From positions 62,001-126,000 of the forward strand of contig JAWQEG010002479.1 in NCBI GenBank assembly GCA_033782935.1: a stretch of DNA of 64,000 bases, written 5' to 3'. Positions 26,301-38,300 of the stretch are shown here, one piece after another. A model generated the notes under the pieces. It saw nothing but the letters and a program-made list of their open reading frames with translations, made no database searches and had not been told where the DNA came from. Origin of the DNA: Petrolisthes cinctipes (Eukaryota > Arthropoda > Malacostraca > Decapoda > Porcellanidae). Both the position numbers and the translations under genes were made by a program. The stretch's first letter is position 1; each line of letters opens with the position of its first letter.

Positions 26301-29300
26301 TATCCCCACCTTCTCATTCATATCCCCCAATCAGAAACACACACTCACTCTTATCAAAACTATCCAGGCACGCCTCAACACTCATCCAAAATTCCTCCTT
26401 CACTCTATCTACTCTGTCCTCAGTTGGTGCATACACACATACAATCACCCAAGTCTGTACTCCTACTTTCATTCTCACCCACACAATCCTCGACCCCACG
26501 GATCCATACTCCCTTACACACTCCTTCCATTTATTGCTTACAAACAGACACACACCTTCCTTTGCTCTCTCGTTCTCATCCACTCCAGCACACACACCCA
26601 TTCCACACTCCCATTCTTTCACACATGTTCCCCTCCATTTGGTCTCCGTCATTCCACATACATCCAACCTTGCATTTTCTATCACTCCCAGGACCTCTCT
26701 CTCTTTCATGTCATCATTCACGCCTCTTACATTCCACGTAGCCAATTGGAAGTCTGTTGTTGTCAACATTGGATCAGTCCGAATCCGAGGCAAGTCATTG
26801 TTTTCTGTTGCAGTCCTATTTCTTACGGGGGAGGGTCGCAAGCCCAACTGCCCAACCTTTTTAGTCGCCGTCGCATCACTGGTAGACGGGCCAAGGGTGG
26901 TGGTGGTGGCGGCGGCGGTGTCATGGGTGGTTGGTTGTGCTGGTGCTGGGGTCCTCACAAAGTGTGTGGTTAATGCCTGGGTCCTTCTGTTCACACTGTC
27001 CCTGTGTTTTTCAGCATTACATTGAATCAATCTGTCAATGTTATGGCAGATTCTTCATTTCTTCTTCATTTGTCTCTGTCTTTTCCCTGAGATAAGCATG
27101 AGTAGTAGAAATTCTTCACGTTGGCGATGATTTCTGGATCCAAAGGTTGGACGAGAGATGTAGTGTTGGGGGGAAGGAAGACAATTTTGATGTTAGGGTG
27201 GAGATCGCACAGGTATTGAGGATGGCAGGGAGCGTTATCCATAAGTAAAAGAGCCTTGAATGGGATGTCTTACTGACGGCACTTGAGACGAAAGTCAGGA
27301 ACAAAATGGTCTAGCAGCCACTCTTTCTTTAACTTGGAAGTAATCCAACCATTGTCCGATTGGTACCAATAGAAATCATCGAAAGAGTCCATACTACGGA
27401 CATCAGAATAACAGTGAGGGCGCCTTTTCATCTTGGAAGTGTACTCACGTTAACAGTAAATATCACAATAAATAATTATTTGTCAATCTTCCTGCCATGG
27501 GCTTGCATTTGTCGTTTGGAGATGTAGGTAGACGGAGGCATTTTTTTCTTATTCCAGCCACTTTCATCCAGGTTGAATATTTGGTCCTTCATATATGAGC
27601 CTTCTTGGATTATCCTTTTCAAAAGGCTAGGGAAATAATCTGCCGCATGGGTGTCAGCAGTGCCACGTTCCCCACTCAATCTAACATTTTAAAGTCCTTT
27701 CTATTCAGAAATTTTGTAAGCCAGCCGTTGGAAGCCTTGAATGGTTTCTGGGAGGGATTATCAACCTTCTTCAAGCAGGCTTCATAAAATAGCTTGACCT
27801 GCTCTTTAATGTGATGCCCGTCCAATGGCACCCCAGCCTACTCTTTTTGAAGGACATAAAGAGTCTAATATCTCTCCATATGAATTATCACGGCTGTCGA
27901 ACATCTGGCCACCATAAATTTTGGCTGCCTTCTCAATTTGTTGATGATTGTTAAACACCATCTCACAGTTGATTCACCCACCTCGAACTCTCCAGCTATG
28001 TCACAATTTCTTTTTCCATGTGTTTTCATCTTTATTATTTTCATCTTCTGATCCAAACTTAGTCTCCTGTTCTTTTTGTCTAATCGCGCCATGTTGCACA
28101 ATAATACACACAGTCACAAGGCACTATCACTGCAATTTTGTTGGTAGAACCTCAATACAGTATTGCAAGCAAGAGCACGAGTTCGTAAGAGCGTGGGGTG
28201 GCAGAAAAACAAAAACAATAGTGCACAACTGCACAAGAATACAGCTTGGTTGGGCAGCTTGGCAATCACATCCCTACCCTCCTCCCCCTTAAAAACTAGT
28301 GCGGAAACCCCCATTCTCTCACGATGCAACCCCCAAAATTCGATACAGTATAAATAGCAAAATTTGGTTTTCGTATTTTTTCTGACCTTGGTTGCAAAAT
28401 TGGCGTATCGCAAAACTGAATCAGGCAAAATTTTGGGGAGTACTGTATTGCAGTTACATAGTCTTACATTTTGTATATGTTTTTGGGACAGGATAAAATT
28501 CTCAATTTTGCCTTTTATTTTGCCTCCAAAGAACTATCGTTTGTTAGGTAGCATGTGACATATGTCATTTTGACCTATTAATGTATTGGGTTGTCATGCA
28601 TTAATTTCTATATCTAATTTATTTGCACATCCAGTGTGAAACAGAAATTTTGATGTGAGTGACAACTTGACCAGTCAAGTTTTTGTAAATGATATTCACC
28701 AGATTGGGTTTACAATATATTTTTCACTTGACAGGGCCAGTGCTGCTGTGCTGGGTCTAGGATCTTTGTTGAAGAGTCTGTGTATGATGAATTTGTTGAA
28801 CGAAGTGTCGAGAGGGCCAAGGTCCGAACTGTTGGTGATCCATTTGACATGAAGACGGAGCAAGGTCCTCAGGTAAGCTATAAATTAATCCCTTAATAAC
28901 ACAGTTCTATCTATCTATCTATAGCTCCGACGCCTCGCTCCCTCCGGGAACTCCCACCAAGGGGGTGGCCACGGCAGAAGAGTCTCCAGTTCTCCCTGTT
29001 CCAGCACTCCCTCCTTACTTGGTCCATCCCCCCTCCCCCCCTCACACTTCTCTCTCTCACATACTCTTCCACTCTGTTTTGCCATCTAACCGGAGGTCTA
29101 CCTCTCACACCAGGTCCCACAACTTCACTATCATAAACCTTCTTTACAAACTCCACACTTTGCATTATCTCTACATGTCCAAACCATCTCAGTGTATTAC
29201 GCTTCACTCTCTCTACCACTCCACACTCAATACCAATTGCCTTCTCACTCATACCACATCTCTCATACACACTCTCATTACTTTCTCCATCCCACCTTGT

Positions 29301-32300
29301 AAGTCCACATGCTCCTCTCAAGTAACTCATTTCCACAGCACCTATTCTAGACTGATGAGCCCTACTCCATGTCCATGTCTCCGACGCATATGTCAGTGTT
29401 GGTAGCATTATACTATTTCTCAGTCCCCTTTTCACTTCCATACTCACACTTCTACCCTTCGTAATCCTCCCCAGTGATCCTATGACCTGCCTACCCCTCA
29501 CTGCTCTCTCCCTGATTTCTCCTTCCATACTTCCATGTTTACACAGAACTGTTCCCAGATACTTGAATTCCCTCACCTCCTCCATCCTCTCACCCCCTAA
29601 GGTTATCTCACATTTCGTCCCAGTTGGTACAGCCACTCTATAGGGTGTCGCAAAGTCAATTACTTCTGTTTTGGTCCTCTCAAATACCATCACCTTACTC
29701 TTACCAACATTCACCTTCAGTTTTCTTCGTTTACACACGGACTGAAACTCATCCACCACCCTCTGTAACTCCCTTTCACTCTCAGCCATCAATACAGTGT
29801 CATCCGCAAATAAACTTGCCACCAAGGACCAATTTGCTTCATTCAGCCTCAATTTCACCCCTAGGCCATTCACTTTGGCTTTTATCTCTCTCATACAACC
29901 ATCCATACATATATTGAACAGCCATGGTGACATAACACATCCCTGTCTCAGCCCTACACTAATATTAAAACTCTCACTTAGATCACCCTCTACCCGCACA
30001 CATGCTGTTGCCTCTGCATAAAAAGCCTCAATGCCTTTCAGCAAAGGCCCCCCCAACACCATAAATTCTCAACACCTCTGACATAGCTTTCCTATTAACC
30101 CTATCGTATGCCTTCTCCAAGTCCATGAAGGCAGCATACAACTTTCTACCCTTCCCACTATATATTTCTCCACTATTGATTTTAATGCAAATATCTGGTC
30201 CACACATCCTCTACCCTTTCTGAACCCTCCCTGCTCCCCATTAACTTTATTCCCTGTCACTTCCACCAGTCTTTCAGTAAGAACCTTCCCATACACCTTC
30301 CCCGGTACACTAAGAAGGCTTATTCCCCTATAGCCACCACACTCCTCCTTACTTCCCTTTCCCTTATACAAGGGTACAATTATGGCTCTCCTCCAATCCT
30401 CTGGCACCTCTCCCTGCCTCCAAGCCAATGTGCATATAAGCAACATCCACTCCACCACTACCTCCCCCCCACACTTTAACATTTCAGCAGTTATCCCATC
30501 CCCCCCCCGGTGCCTTTCCCATCTTCAACTTTCCTATTGCTTTCCTAACCTCTTTCCTTCCCAGTTCTCCCTGTACATCCTGTTTTCTACCACCTGCCTC
30601 CATCCCCATGCATGTAACCACCGCCTCCCCTCCCATCCCCCCATTCATCAACCGATCAAAATACCTCTTCCACACTTCTTTCACTTCCTCACTTCTACTC
30701 ACAGTAACTCCATCTTCTCTCTTCATTCTCATACTACCAGACTTTCCTTCTCCTCTTTCTCATTTCACCTCCTTCCAGAATAATTTCTTGTTCTCTTTAA
30801 ACTTTTCACTCAGTTTCATACCAAACTCCTCATCCACTCTCCTTTTACTCTCACTCACCATCCTTTTCACTTGTCTCTTACACACATTATATTCTCTTTT
30901 CCATCTCTCTCTCACTTCTTCCGGCACATTCCTCTGTAGTGTTCTCCTATATGCCTTCCTTTTCTCTTCTATGGCATCTTTCACTTCTGTCCATCAAGCA
31001 CTCCCTTTCTTGCCCCTCTTTTGTGTCTTATATCCCACTACCTCTGCTGCTGTCCTCAATAGTCTTGTCTTAAACATTTCATACACCGCATTCACTCCCA
31101 CTCCCTCCCCTATCCCCATCCTTACATCCCCCAGCACCTCACCCACCCTCCTCTTATATTCCTCCCTATACTCTTCTACATCTAATTTCCCACTAGCCAC
31201 CTCCCTCTTATTCCTCACCCCTTCATCCCTCCTACCATACTCCCACTTAACCCTAACCTTCATCCTCACCAACACCGCAAAATGGTCGGAGCAATGGACC
31301 ATTCCTCTCACCACTTTTGCGTAATACACATCCTTCCTCAACCTTTCATCCACTGCCACATAATCAATTAAACTCTTTTGCTCTCCTCTCTCATCCCTTC
31401 TCCTCCATGTATACCTGTGGATCATCTTGTGCTGAAAGAAGGTGTTCGCCAAGAACAACCCCCTCTCAGCACAGACATCCACTAGATACTCACCATTCTC
31501 ATTTGTTCCTTCTACACCCCATTTACCCACAATATTCCCCACTTCCTCACCTCCCACCTTTCCATTCATGTCTCCCATCATCACCACTCTCCTTCTATTA
31601 TCAATCCCTCTCAGACATGTATTCAACTCCTCCCAAAACATTCTCATCTTCTCTCTCCCCATCCTACTTTTTTCATTCACTGGTGCATAAGCACACACCC
31701 ACGCATACTTTACCATCCCAATCTTTCCAGTCATCCATACTATTCTTGATCCATTCCACCCATGTCCATCCACTCCCTTCCACACCCACGGAGACACCAA
31801 CAGCGCACACCCTTCCTTCCCTCTTCCTTTAGTCTTTTCATTCATACCTGTCCATACTACTCCTCCCTCCATTCCCTCCCACAGTCCACTTTCCCTTCCC
31901 TCCTGACACTCAACCACTCCACATCCTTTCACATGTGTCTCCGTCACTCCCATCACATCCACTCTTCCTTTCTTGAAACATTCTACAATCTCTCGCCTCT
32001 TAGTCCCATCCGTCATTCCATTCACATTCACAGTTGCTACTCTCATACATTCCCTCTTCCCTACTTCCTCTACAGGGCAGCCCGGAGACCCCCCCCCCCC
32101 GCCAGTAGCCATAGCTGTCCACTCCCCCATTGGGGAGCCACTGATGGCTGGCAAGGCCAATGCAGTGCTCATTCCCGGAGGGACACAGGCCGTCGACATT
32201 GTCAAAAGCTAAAAACAAGGTCATAAATTTAAAAGAAATTATTACAAAATATAAAAACATGCAATCAAAGAAATTAAAATCTTAAAATACAATAAAAACC

Positions 32301-35300
32301 TTAAAACCTATATGTGGGGGAAGCTAGGTCTCACCCCCACACCGCCTTCCCCTTTGGCTCCACCTCCTGAATGGATAAAAACAAGATAAAAAAAGGAGGT
32401 GTACCCCCGAGGTCACCGCTAGGTAAGCCTTTAGGGCTCTATTCTGTATGTTCTGAAGGGTGTTGAGATGAGTCTCAGTGAGGTTTGAGGCCCAGACATG
32501 GTTTGCATAATTCATCACTGATCGGATATATTGTTTGTACACTGTGGTTGTGGCTTTTTTGTTATGTCCAATTGTTGTGCTCGCAAGTGATCTGAGGGAT
32601 TTAAGTCTTTGCAAGCATTTGTTTTTGATGGTTGTGGTATGTTTGAATGTCATAGATGTATTGTATGTTATGCCAAGTATTTTGTGTGTTTGTGTGTGTG
32701 TGTTGTTTATGGTGAGGTGTGATGTGTAGTGGTGTTCTGTGTTCCAGCTGGTGGATAGGGTGACAAATGACTTGGTGGGTGCTATTTTAAGTCTGTATGT
32801 GGTGAACCAGGCATTAAGTGTGTTGAGATAGGGTTGGAGGATGTGAGTGGCTGTGTCTGCATTTCTATGTGTACATGTGAGTATTATGTCATGTGCGTAG
32901 GAGGCTATGTGTATTTGTGGTGCCTGGGGTGTTGGTAGGTCGTGCATGTATAAATAGAAAAGGGTGGGTGATAGAACAGAATCTTGAGGGACACCATTGG
33001 TGAAACTTTTAATGTTAGATGACTGACCAGCAAATTTAACATGGCTGCTCTTCCTCCCAAGAAGCTGGCCAGCCATCTTTTTGTATTATTATGCATGTTT
33101 GTGTTGTATATTTTGTTTGTGAGGTTGTGGCGAGGGGTGACATCGAATACTTTACTGATGTCTAGTGTGACGAGGAGTGTTCTTTGAGGGGATTTATCCG
33201 AGTTGATGCCATCATATATTCTTTGTAGGAGGTCAGTGAGAAAAATGTTTGTTGTTGTTGAAGTTCCTCAAGCTGTCTGGCCGAACAGCCCAGCTCTTGA
33301 GGAAGGTCATGGCCTGAACCGGGCTTTCCCTCAGTGCCCTCAGAGAGTGTATGTTGTGTTGTTGGCGAGTGTGGTTGTGTGTATTGCAATCTTCCATAAT
33401 ATGTTTAATAGAATGAGGTGCTGTGTTGCATCCCGGACAGGTATCTACAATGGCTCCATCCAACTTCTTCTGATATGTCAGAAGGGCCGGGTGGTGGCCA
33501 CACTACAGCCTGGCCTGGTGGACTCTGTCCTCACGGGGAAGGGAGGATTCAGATGGGTGGATGTCAGGAGGTTGTGCATGCAGCTGGGTGTTGTTTTTGA
33601 GTTTTTAGATGGACTGATGAGTGATTTGAGTATGGATATGTTTCTGGAGATTGGTTTGGGGTGGGCAGGGTGTAAGAGATGATAGTATTTGTGTATGGTA
33701 TAGTGTACTGGGTGTTGTTTTGATGTTCCTTGGCATGTGTGGGTGTTGTGCCATGTAGTGTAGTGGATGGTGTGGGTTTTTGGAGGCTGCAGCAAGTGTT
33801 TGTGTGCCTCTCATGTCAAGATGGTCCTTGATTTTGAGGACTTTGGTTTCATGGTGTAAGTGGTCTGTAGGTGTGGTAGCTGTGCAGCCTGTGATTATCT
33901 TTAGTGCTTTATTCTGTATGGTCTGTAGGGTGTGGCGGGGGATGGCATCAAATGCTTTACAGTACTCCCCCCAATAAATAAATTGATAAATAAAGGGGAA
34001 AAAAATAGGTTCGGTACTGGCGCTTCCAAAAATTAACCCTTCTTGACCATTATAATATGTAATAAACTTATAGAAAACATGCCAAAGGTATTGAATGATA
34101 TATCAATAAATCTATGCATTTTATTTATTGAAGGTTTTAAAAATGCATGGGTGTTGATGGTGATGTAAGGCAACCATCAAAGGTAAGTTAGATGGCTATT
34201 AATCAAATCCATCAAAAGAACTGTCTGAAGATGAGTTGTTAAAAAGGGATGTGGCTGCGTCAGGGGTGCCACATGACGTACTAGACGGGCCTGAGCCATC
34301 ACCAGATAACTCGACGATGTCAACAACAGGCTTCTCTCTCGGGTTAGGCCTAAGTGTCCGTCGCTTGAAGTAGGAGGTGATGTTGGGTTGGTGCTTGTGG
34401 TTGATGTGTTTTTTGCGGATTACTGGTAGCTTGTCGACTTCATTGGCCTCGGATGATCCCTCAGTGATGTCAGGATTGATCTCGATGATTAAGCTCTTGA
34501 GAATCTCTGCTTGTTCCAATACCCGGGCAACATCCTTATGATTCATGCGCCTCGGGACCAGCTCTTCTTCATCTTCATTTTCACTAACAGCTTCTCTTTC
34601 CATCTCTTAAACCATTCAGTCAGGTCTTTCTCGCCACTGCTCAAAACTTCCCGCATAGATTCGGCCGTCACACTTGCAAATGCAGAGCTCACACCTTGCA
34701 ATTGTGTCAGAACTTCCTCACTCTCGGTGTCAGCCTCACCGCTCGCAGTATCACCAGCTTCTACAGTCACCCCCAAAAGCGGACGCCAAGCGCGAACGAT
34801 CTGCTCAATGCTAATTTCTCTCCAGGCAATCACTGCATTATCTATGGCATTCCTAACTGTGTATTCTTTCCACCATTGCCGAATTGTCTTCTCTTCTTTA
34901 TCCAGTTCTTCTTCAGCTAGTTCCATTTCATCGTCATTTTCAGCCACGGAGTGTAATGCTTGGCCAAAGCTTGTGTCTGTAGCCTCATGAAGCTGCTTGT
35001 AGGATCGAGCCTAATATTTCCTCTTGAAAGATGCCACAACTTCTTGGTCCATGGGTTGTATAATTGAGGTTGTATTTTTGGGAAGAAATACAACCTTGAT
35101 ATTTGGGTGCCTGTCTACAAGGATATCCGGGTGTCCTGGGGCATTATCAAGTGTGAGGATGAGTTTGTGAGCTAAATTATTTCTCTTGCAGAAAAGTTTA
35201 GTCTCCTTAACAAAATAATTATCAAACCATTTGAGGCATATTCTTCCATCCATCCAAGCTGCTTTATTGTAGTCCCAGTACACAGCAAGCTTACTCATGT

Positions 35301-38300
35301 TCTGATTTTTATAGCAGCGTGGCCTAGATTAATAGCCAAAAGTGGCAGCTTGTGCGTGCCTGTTGCATTACTGACTAGCAGCAGAGTGACTCTATCTTTC
35401 GCGGGTTTGAACCTTAGTGCCACTTTTTCCTCCTTGGATATGAAAGTCCCCTCAGGCATTTTCTTCCAATTAAGACCAGTTTCATCACCATTGTATACCT
35501 GGTCCATAGTGTATCCTCCTTCCTCGACTATTTTCATGAATTCTTTGGGGTATGTCTTGGCTGTTTCCACATCTGCACTCCCTTTCTCCCCAGTGACTTT
35601 TAAATGATGGAGTTTTTCCCTTTCCTTAAACCTGTTAAACCACCCTTTAGATGCATTAAACCTAGTCACGTCTTTATTCTGGTTCAGTGTGTTGTAATAC
35701 GCCTTAGCAGTTTCGCAAATCATTTCAGAAGTTAAAGGCATATTTATCTTAGCCTGATTATCAACATAGCTGCTCAATAGTTTTTCAGTCTTACCTCGTT
35801 CTAAGGTGGTTTTGCGCACATGTTTAATATTTGATCTTGCACTAAATGTCGAGTCTTTGTAGCACTGCATAATTTTGTCGCTATTCCTTCTTATGGCTCT
35901 GATGGAAGATTCGTTAACACCATAAAGTCAGGCCACCGCACAAACCCTTTCTCCCCTTCCAAGTCTATCCAGCACTTCTTTCTTTTGGTCTATGTTCATG
36001 ACTTTCACTACTTTCTTGGGTTTTGCACCATTCTGTAATCCAGGCCGAGGGTTTGTAGGGTGGGGTGGTGTGGGAGTAGGAGTTTCCATTATATCATGGG
36101 GCTCACAGGACAGCAGTGGTGTCAAGGCTCACTAACTCGCTGGAAGGGCGGGAAACGACTGGCGCTGGCCCGCAGCCGGGTGGCCTGGCGGACTGGGCGA
36201 TTTGGTTGTGTATGATGTGATTTGTGTGTCTGTTTGTGAATGGTGTATAGTCTGGGTCGGTGGGGAAATGTCTTTTACGTCTAATGATTTGTCTGTCTTC
36301 AGGGTGAGGGTGAAGGTGGCTGACGTGAGAGAAATGCTGGATGAGGGTGTTTGCTTGTTGTTTAGTTGTTGTGATACTGTTGGACAGTGTGATGTTGTTT
36401 AGTGTTTTGTAGAGTTTGCTGATGTTGGTTGTGTGGTCGAGTGTGTTGACAAACTTTTGCCAGTTTAGTGTTTTTTGTTCTTTAATTTTGTTGTGTGTTT
36501 AGTGCTTGTATTTGGTGTGCTATGTGTTGTGTAAGAGGAGTTGGGGATGTGTGTTTAAGTGTGTCACGTCGTCTGATGAGGTCTTGAATTTCTGTTGTAA
36601 AGTTGGGGTTGTATTTTCTTCTGTTACCTCTAGGGATGTGGTGTTTGTCTGCGTTTTGTATAATTGTGTTAAATTTTTGAACAGCTGTGTTGATGTTTGT
36701 GATGGGTGTACTGTTCAGTGTTTCGAAGTGTTGTTCTGTTTCTGTGGTGAAGGCTTCCCAGTTGGCACTTTTGTAGTTTGTGTATGTGTCTCTGTTGCCA
36801 ACTGGAGTGATTCTTGTTTTAGTGGTGATTATGATTGGGAGGTGGTCAGAACCTAGTGTTCCTACCACTCTCCATGATGTTATGGGGCGAGGTTGGGGGA
36901 TGTAAATGTAATGTCGGGAGATGATGGGTGATAGAGGGCTTGATATGGGATGTGGGTGTGGGTATGGATGTCATTCAGTATGGTAAGGTCATCTGTCTGT
37001 GATTCAATGTCAAGGCCTCTTTTCGTGTCAGGGTTGTTATTGTACCAGGCTGACGTCTTGGCGTTGAAGTCACCACCCAGGATGAGGTTAGGTGTGTTTG
37101 ATAAGCGTTGTAGTTGAGGGGAGTGATTGTCGGGAACATGCCGTGAAGTTTTGGGGGGTATGTATATGTTGGCAATAGTAATGTGTTTTGTGTTCCCTAT
37201 CCTAACGTTTATTGCTTGAATTTCTGTTGTTGTGTCATTGTGTGGTATAAGGGTTTTGATGTGAGTGTCAGCTGATGTGTAGATAATTGATTTGTGTACA
37301 AGGGTGATGAGTCCACCGCCAATGCTGCTAGTTCTGTCCTGTCTGATGACTGTGAAGTTTTTGAATGAAGGGGTGTTTTGTGTGTTGCGGAGTTTGGTCT
37401 CCTGGATGAGTGCTATGTGTATGTTGTTGTGAGTGATAAAATGTGTAAGTTCGTGTTGTTTTGATGTGATGCCGTCTATGTTTATCTGTAAAATGTTTAT
37501 GTTATGTGAACGGTTTCTGTTTATGTGAGGTTGGGGATGGGGTGGTGGTGGTGGTGGAGATGGGGATAGGGATGATGTTGATGGTGAGGATGGTGGTTGG
37601 AGTGAGGATGGGTTTAGAGGTGAGGATGGATGTGGGAGGTGCTGGATGGGATGGGGAAGGAGTGGGGGAAGAGGTACAGGAGGAACAGGTCCATGTGTTG
37701 ATGGAAACAAGTGTTGTGCATGTGAGGTGGGACCAGTGCTTGCAACGGTTGCATAGCACTGAGCCCCTTGTCTGTCGACTCGAGGTGATGGGTTTTGAGC
37801 AGGTTGGACATGTGTGTTTGTATGTGGGTCCTGGATTGCTCTCAATGTCTCCGGCTAGAAGTAAACAAGAAATAACAGCCGGAGAGTTATTTCTCTGTGT
37901 GAAAAAATATGTTGCTGTGGTATGTTGTGTGAGAGGGATGTGTGAATGCCCGGGCGACCGAAGCCACTCCCAGGTTCTTGTGCCCCAAAATGGGGCAGGG
38001 GTTGGTTGTGACGGTTTGGCCCCCACTGGGCGTTTCTCCTCCATCCGGTGGAAACTTGCTCCATATTGGGCTGGTTCCGTCGGTTGGCAGGGTCGGTCCA
38101 GCTGGGGGGTGGTCCCACGACGAAGACGCCGCCACTCCAGGACCAAATGTTTGTTGAGTGTAGTGGTTTGAAACCATGTTGTGAGAATACGAGGGGAATA
38201 TGTGATGTGATTAAACTAATGATGAGGTGCTCAGTAACTTTGGAAGGGGTGTAAAGGAGGGTGATGGGACGGTGTGATGAGGGTAGTGTAAGATCTTTGT

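Larger units (their letters stand above)
23791..27050 (-). mobile_element. RTE-like LINE, second subfamily, nearly full length, broken
   Basis: An antisense LINE of about 3.2 kb, different in sequence from copies a-d but with the same architecture and a (TAGA)n tail (CTATCTATCTG at 23791 on the + strand). Endonuclease: [18 protein letters not shown] and [32 protein letters not shown] and FADDTVLL. C-terminal domain: [18 protein letters not shown]. At least four frame breaks separate these. ATTCTTC occurs at both borders, a possible short TSD. Confidence 0.82.
28907..32215 (-). mobile_element. RTE-like LINE copy d, nearly full length
   Basis: An about 3.3 kb antisense copy of the family of copies a-c, with its (TAGA)n tail at 28907-28921. 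The order on the - strand is endonuclease (30994-32205), linker (30760-30984, 30484-30732), RT entry (30069-30482), then RT core and C-terminus (28911-30062). Only a few frame breaks are present. It is the best template in the window for this family. No clear TSD was found. Confidence 0.88.
36195..38155 (-). mobile_element. 2A-type LINE, copy A: zinc finger and endonuclease part
   Basis: The antisense 5' half of a LINE inserted into copy B (38156-39457). From its 5' end: an N-terminal region with a 2A-like motif, a Cys/His finger, Pro/Ser-rich linker, AP endonuclease, and the start of the RT linker ([11 protein letters not shown]). The 3' half is absent here, replaced by the Tigger element and a deleted C-terminal fragment. 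It may originally have been continuous with 33247-33957. Confidence 0.75.

Noticed and set aside
25203..26741. Long Ser/Pro/His-rich open frames on the + strand (also 30608-31324, 31317-32226, 28965-29405)
   Set aside because: They are antisense shadows of the Lys/Glu/Arg/Val-rich RTE-like LINE coding regions on the - strand.
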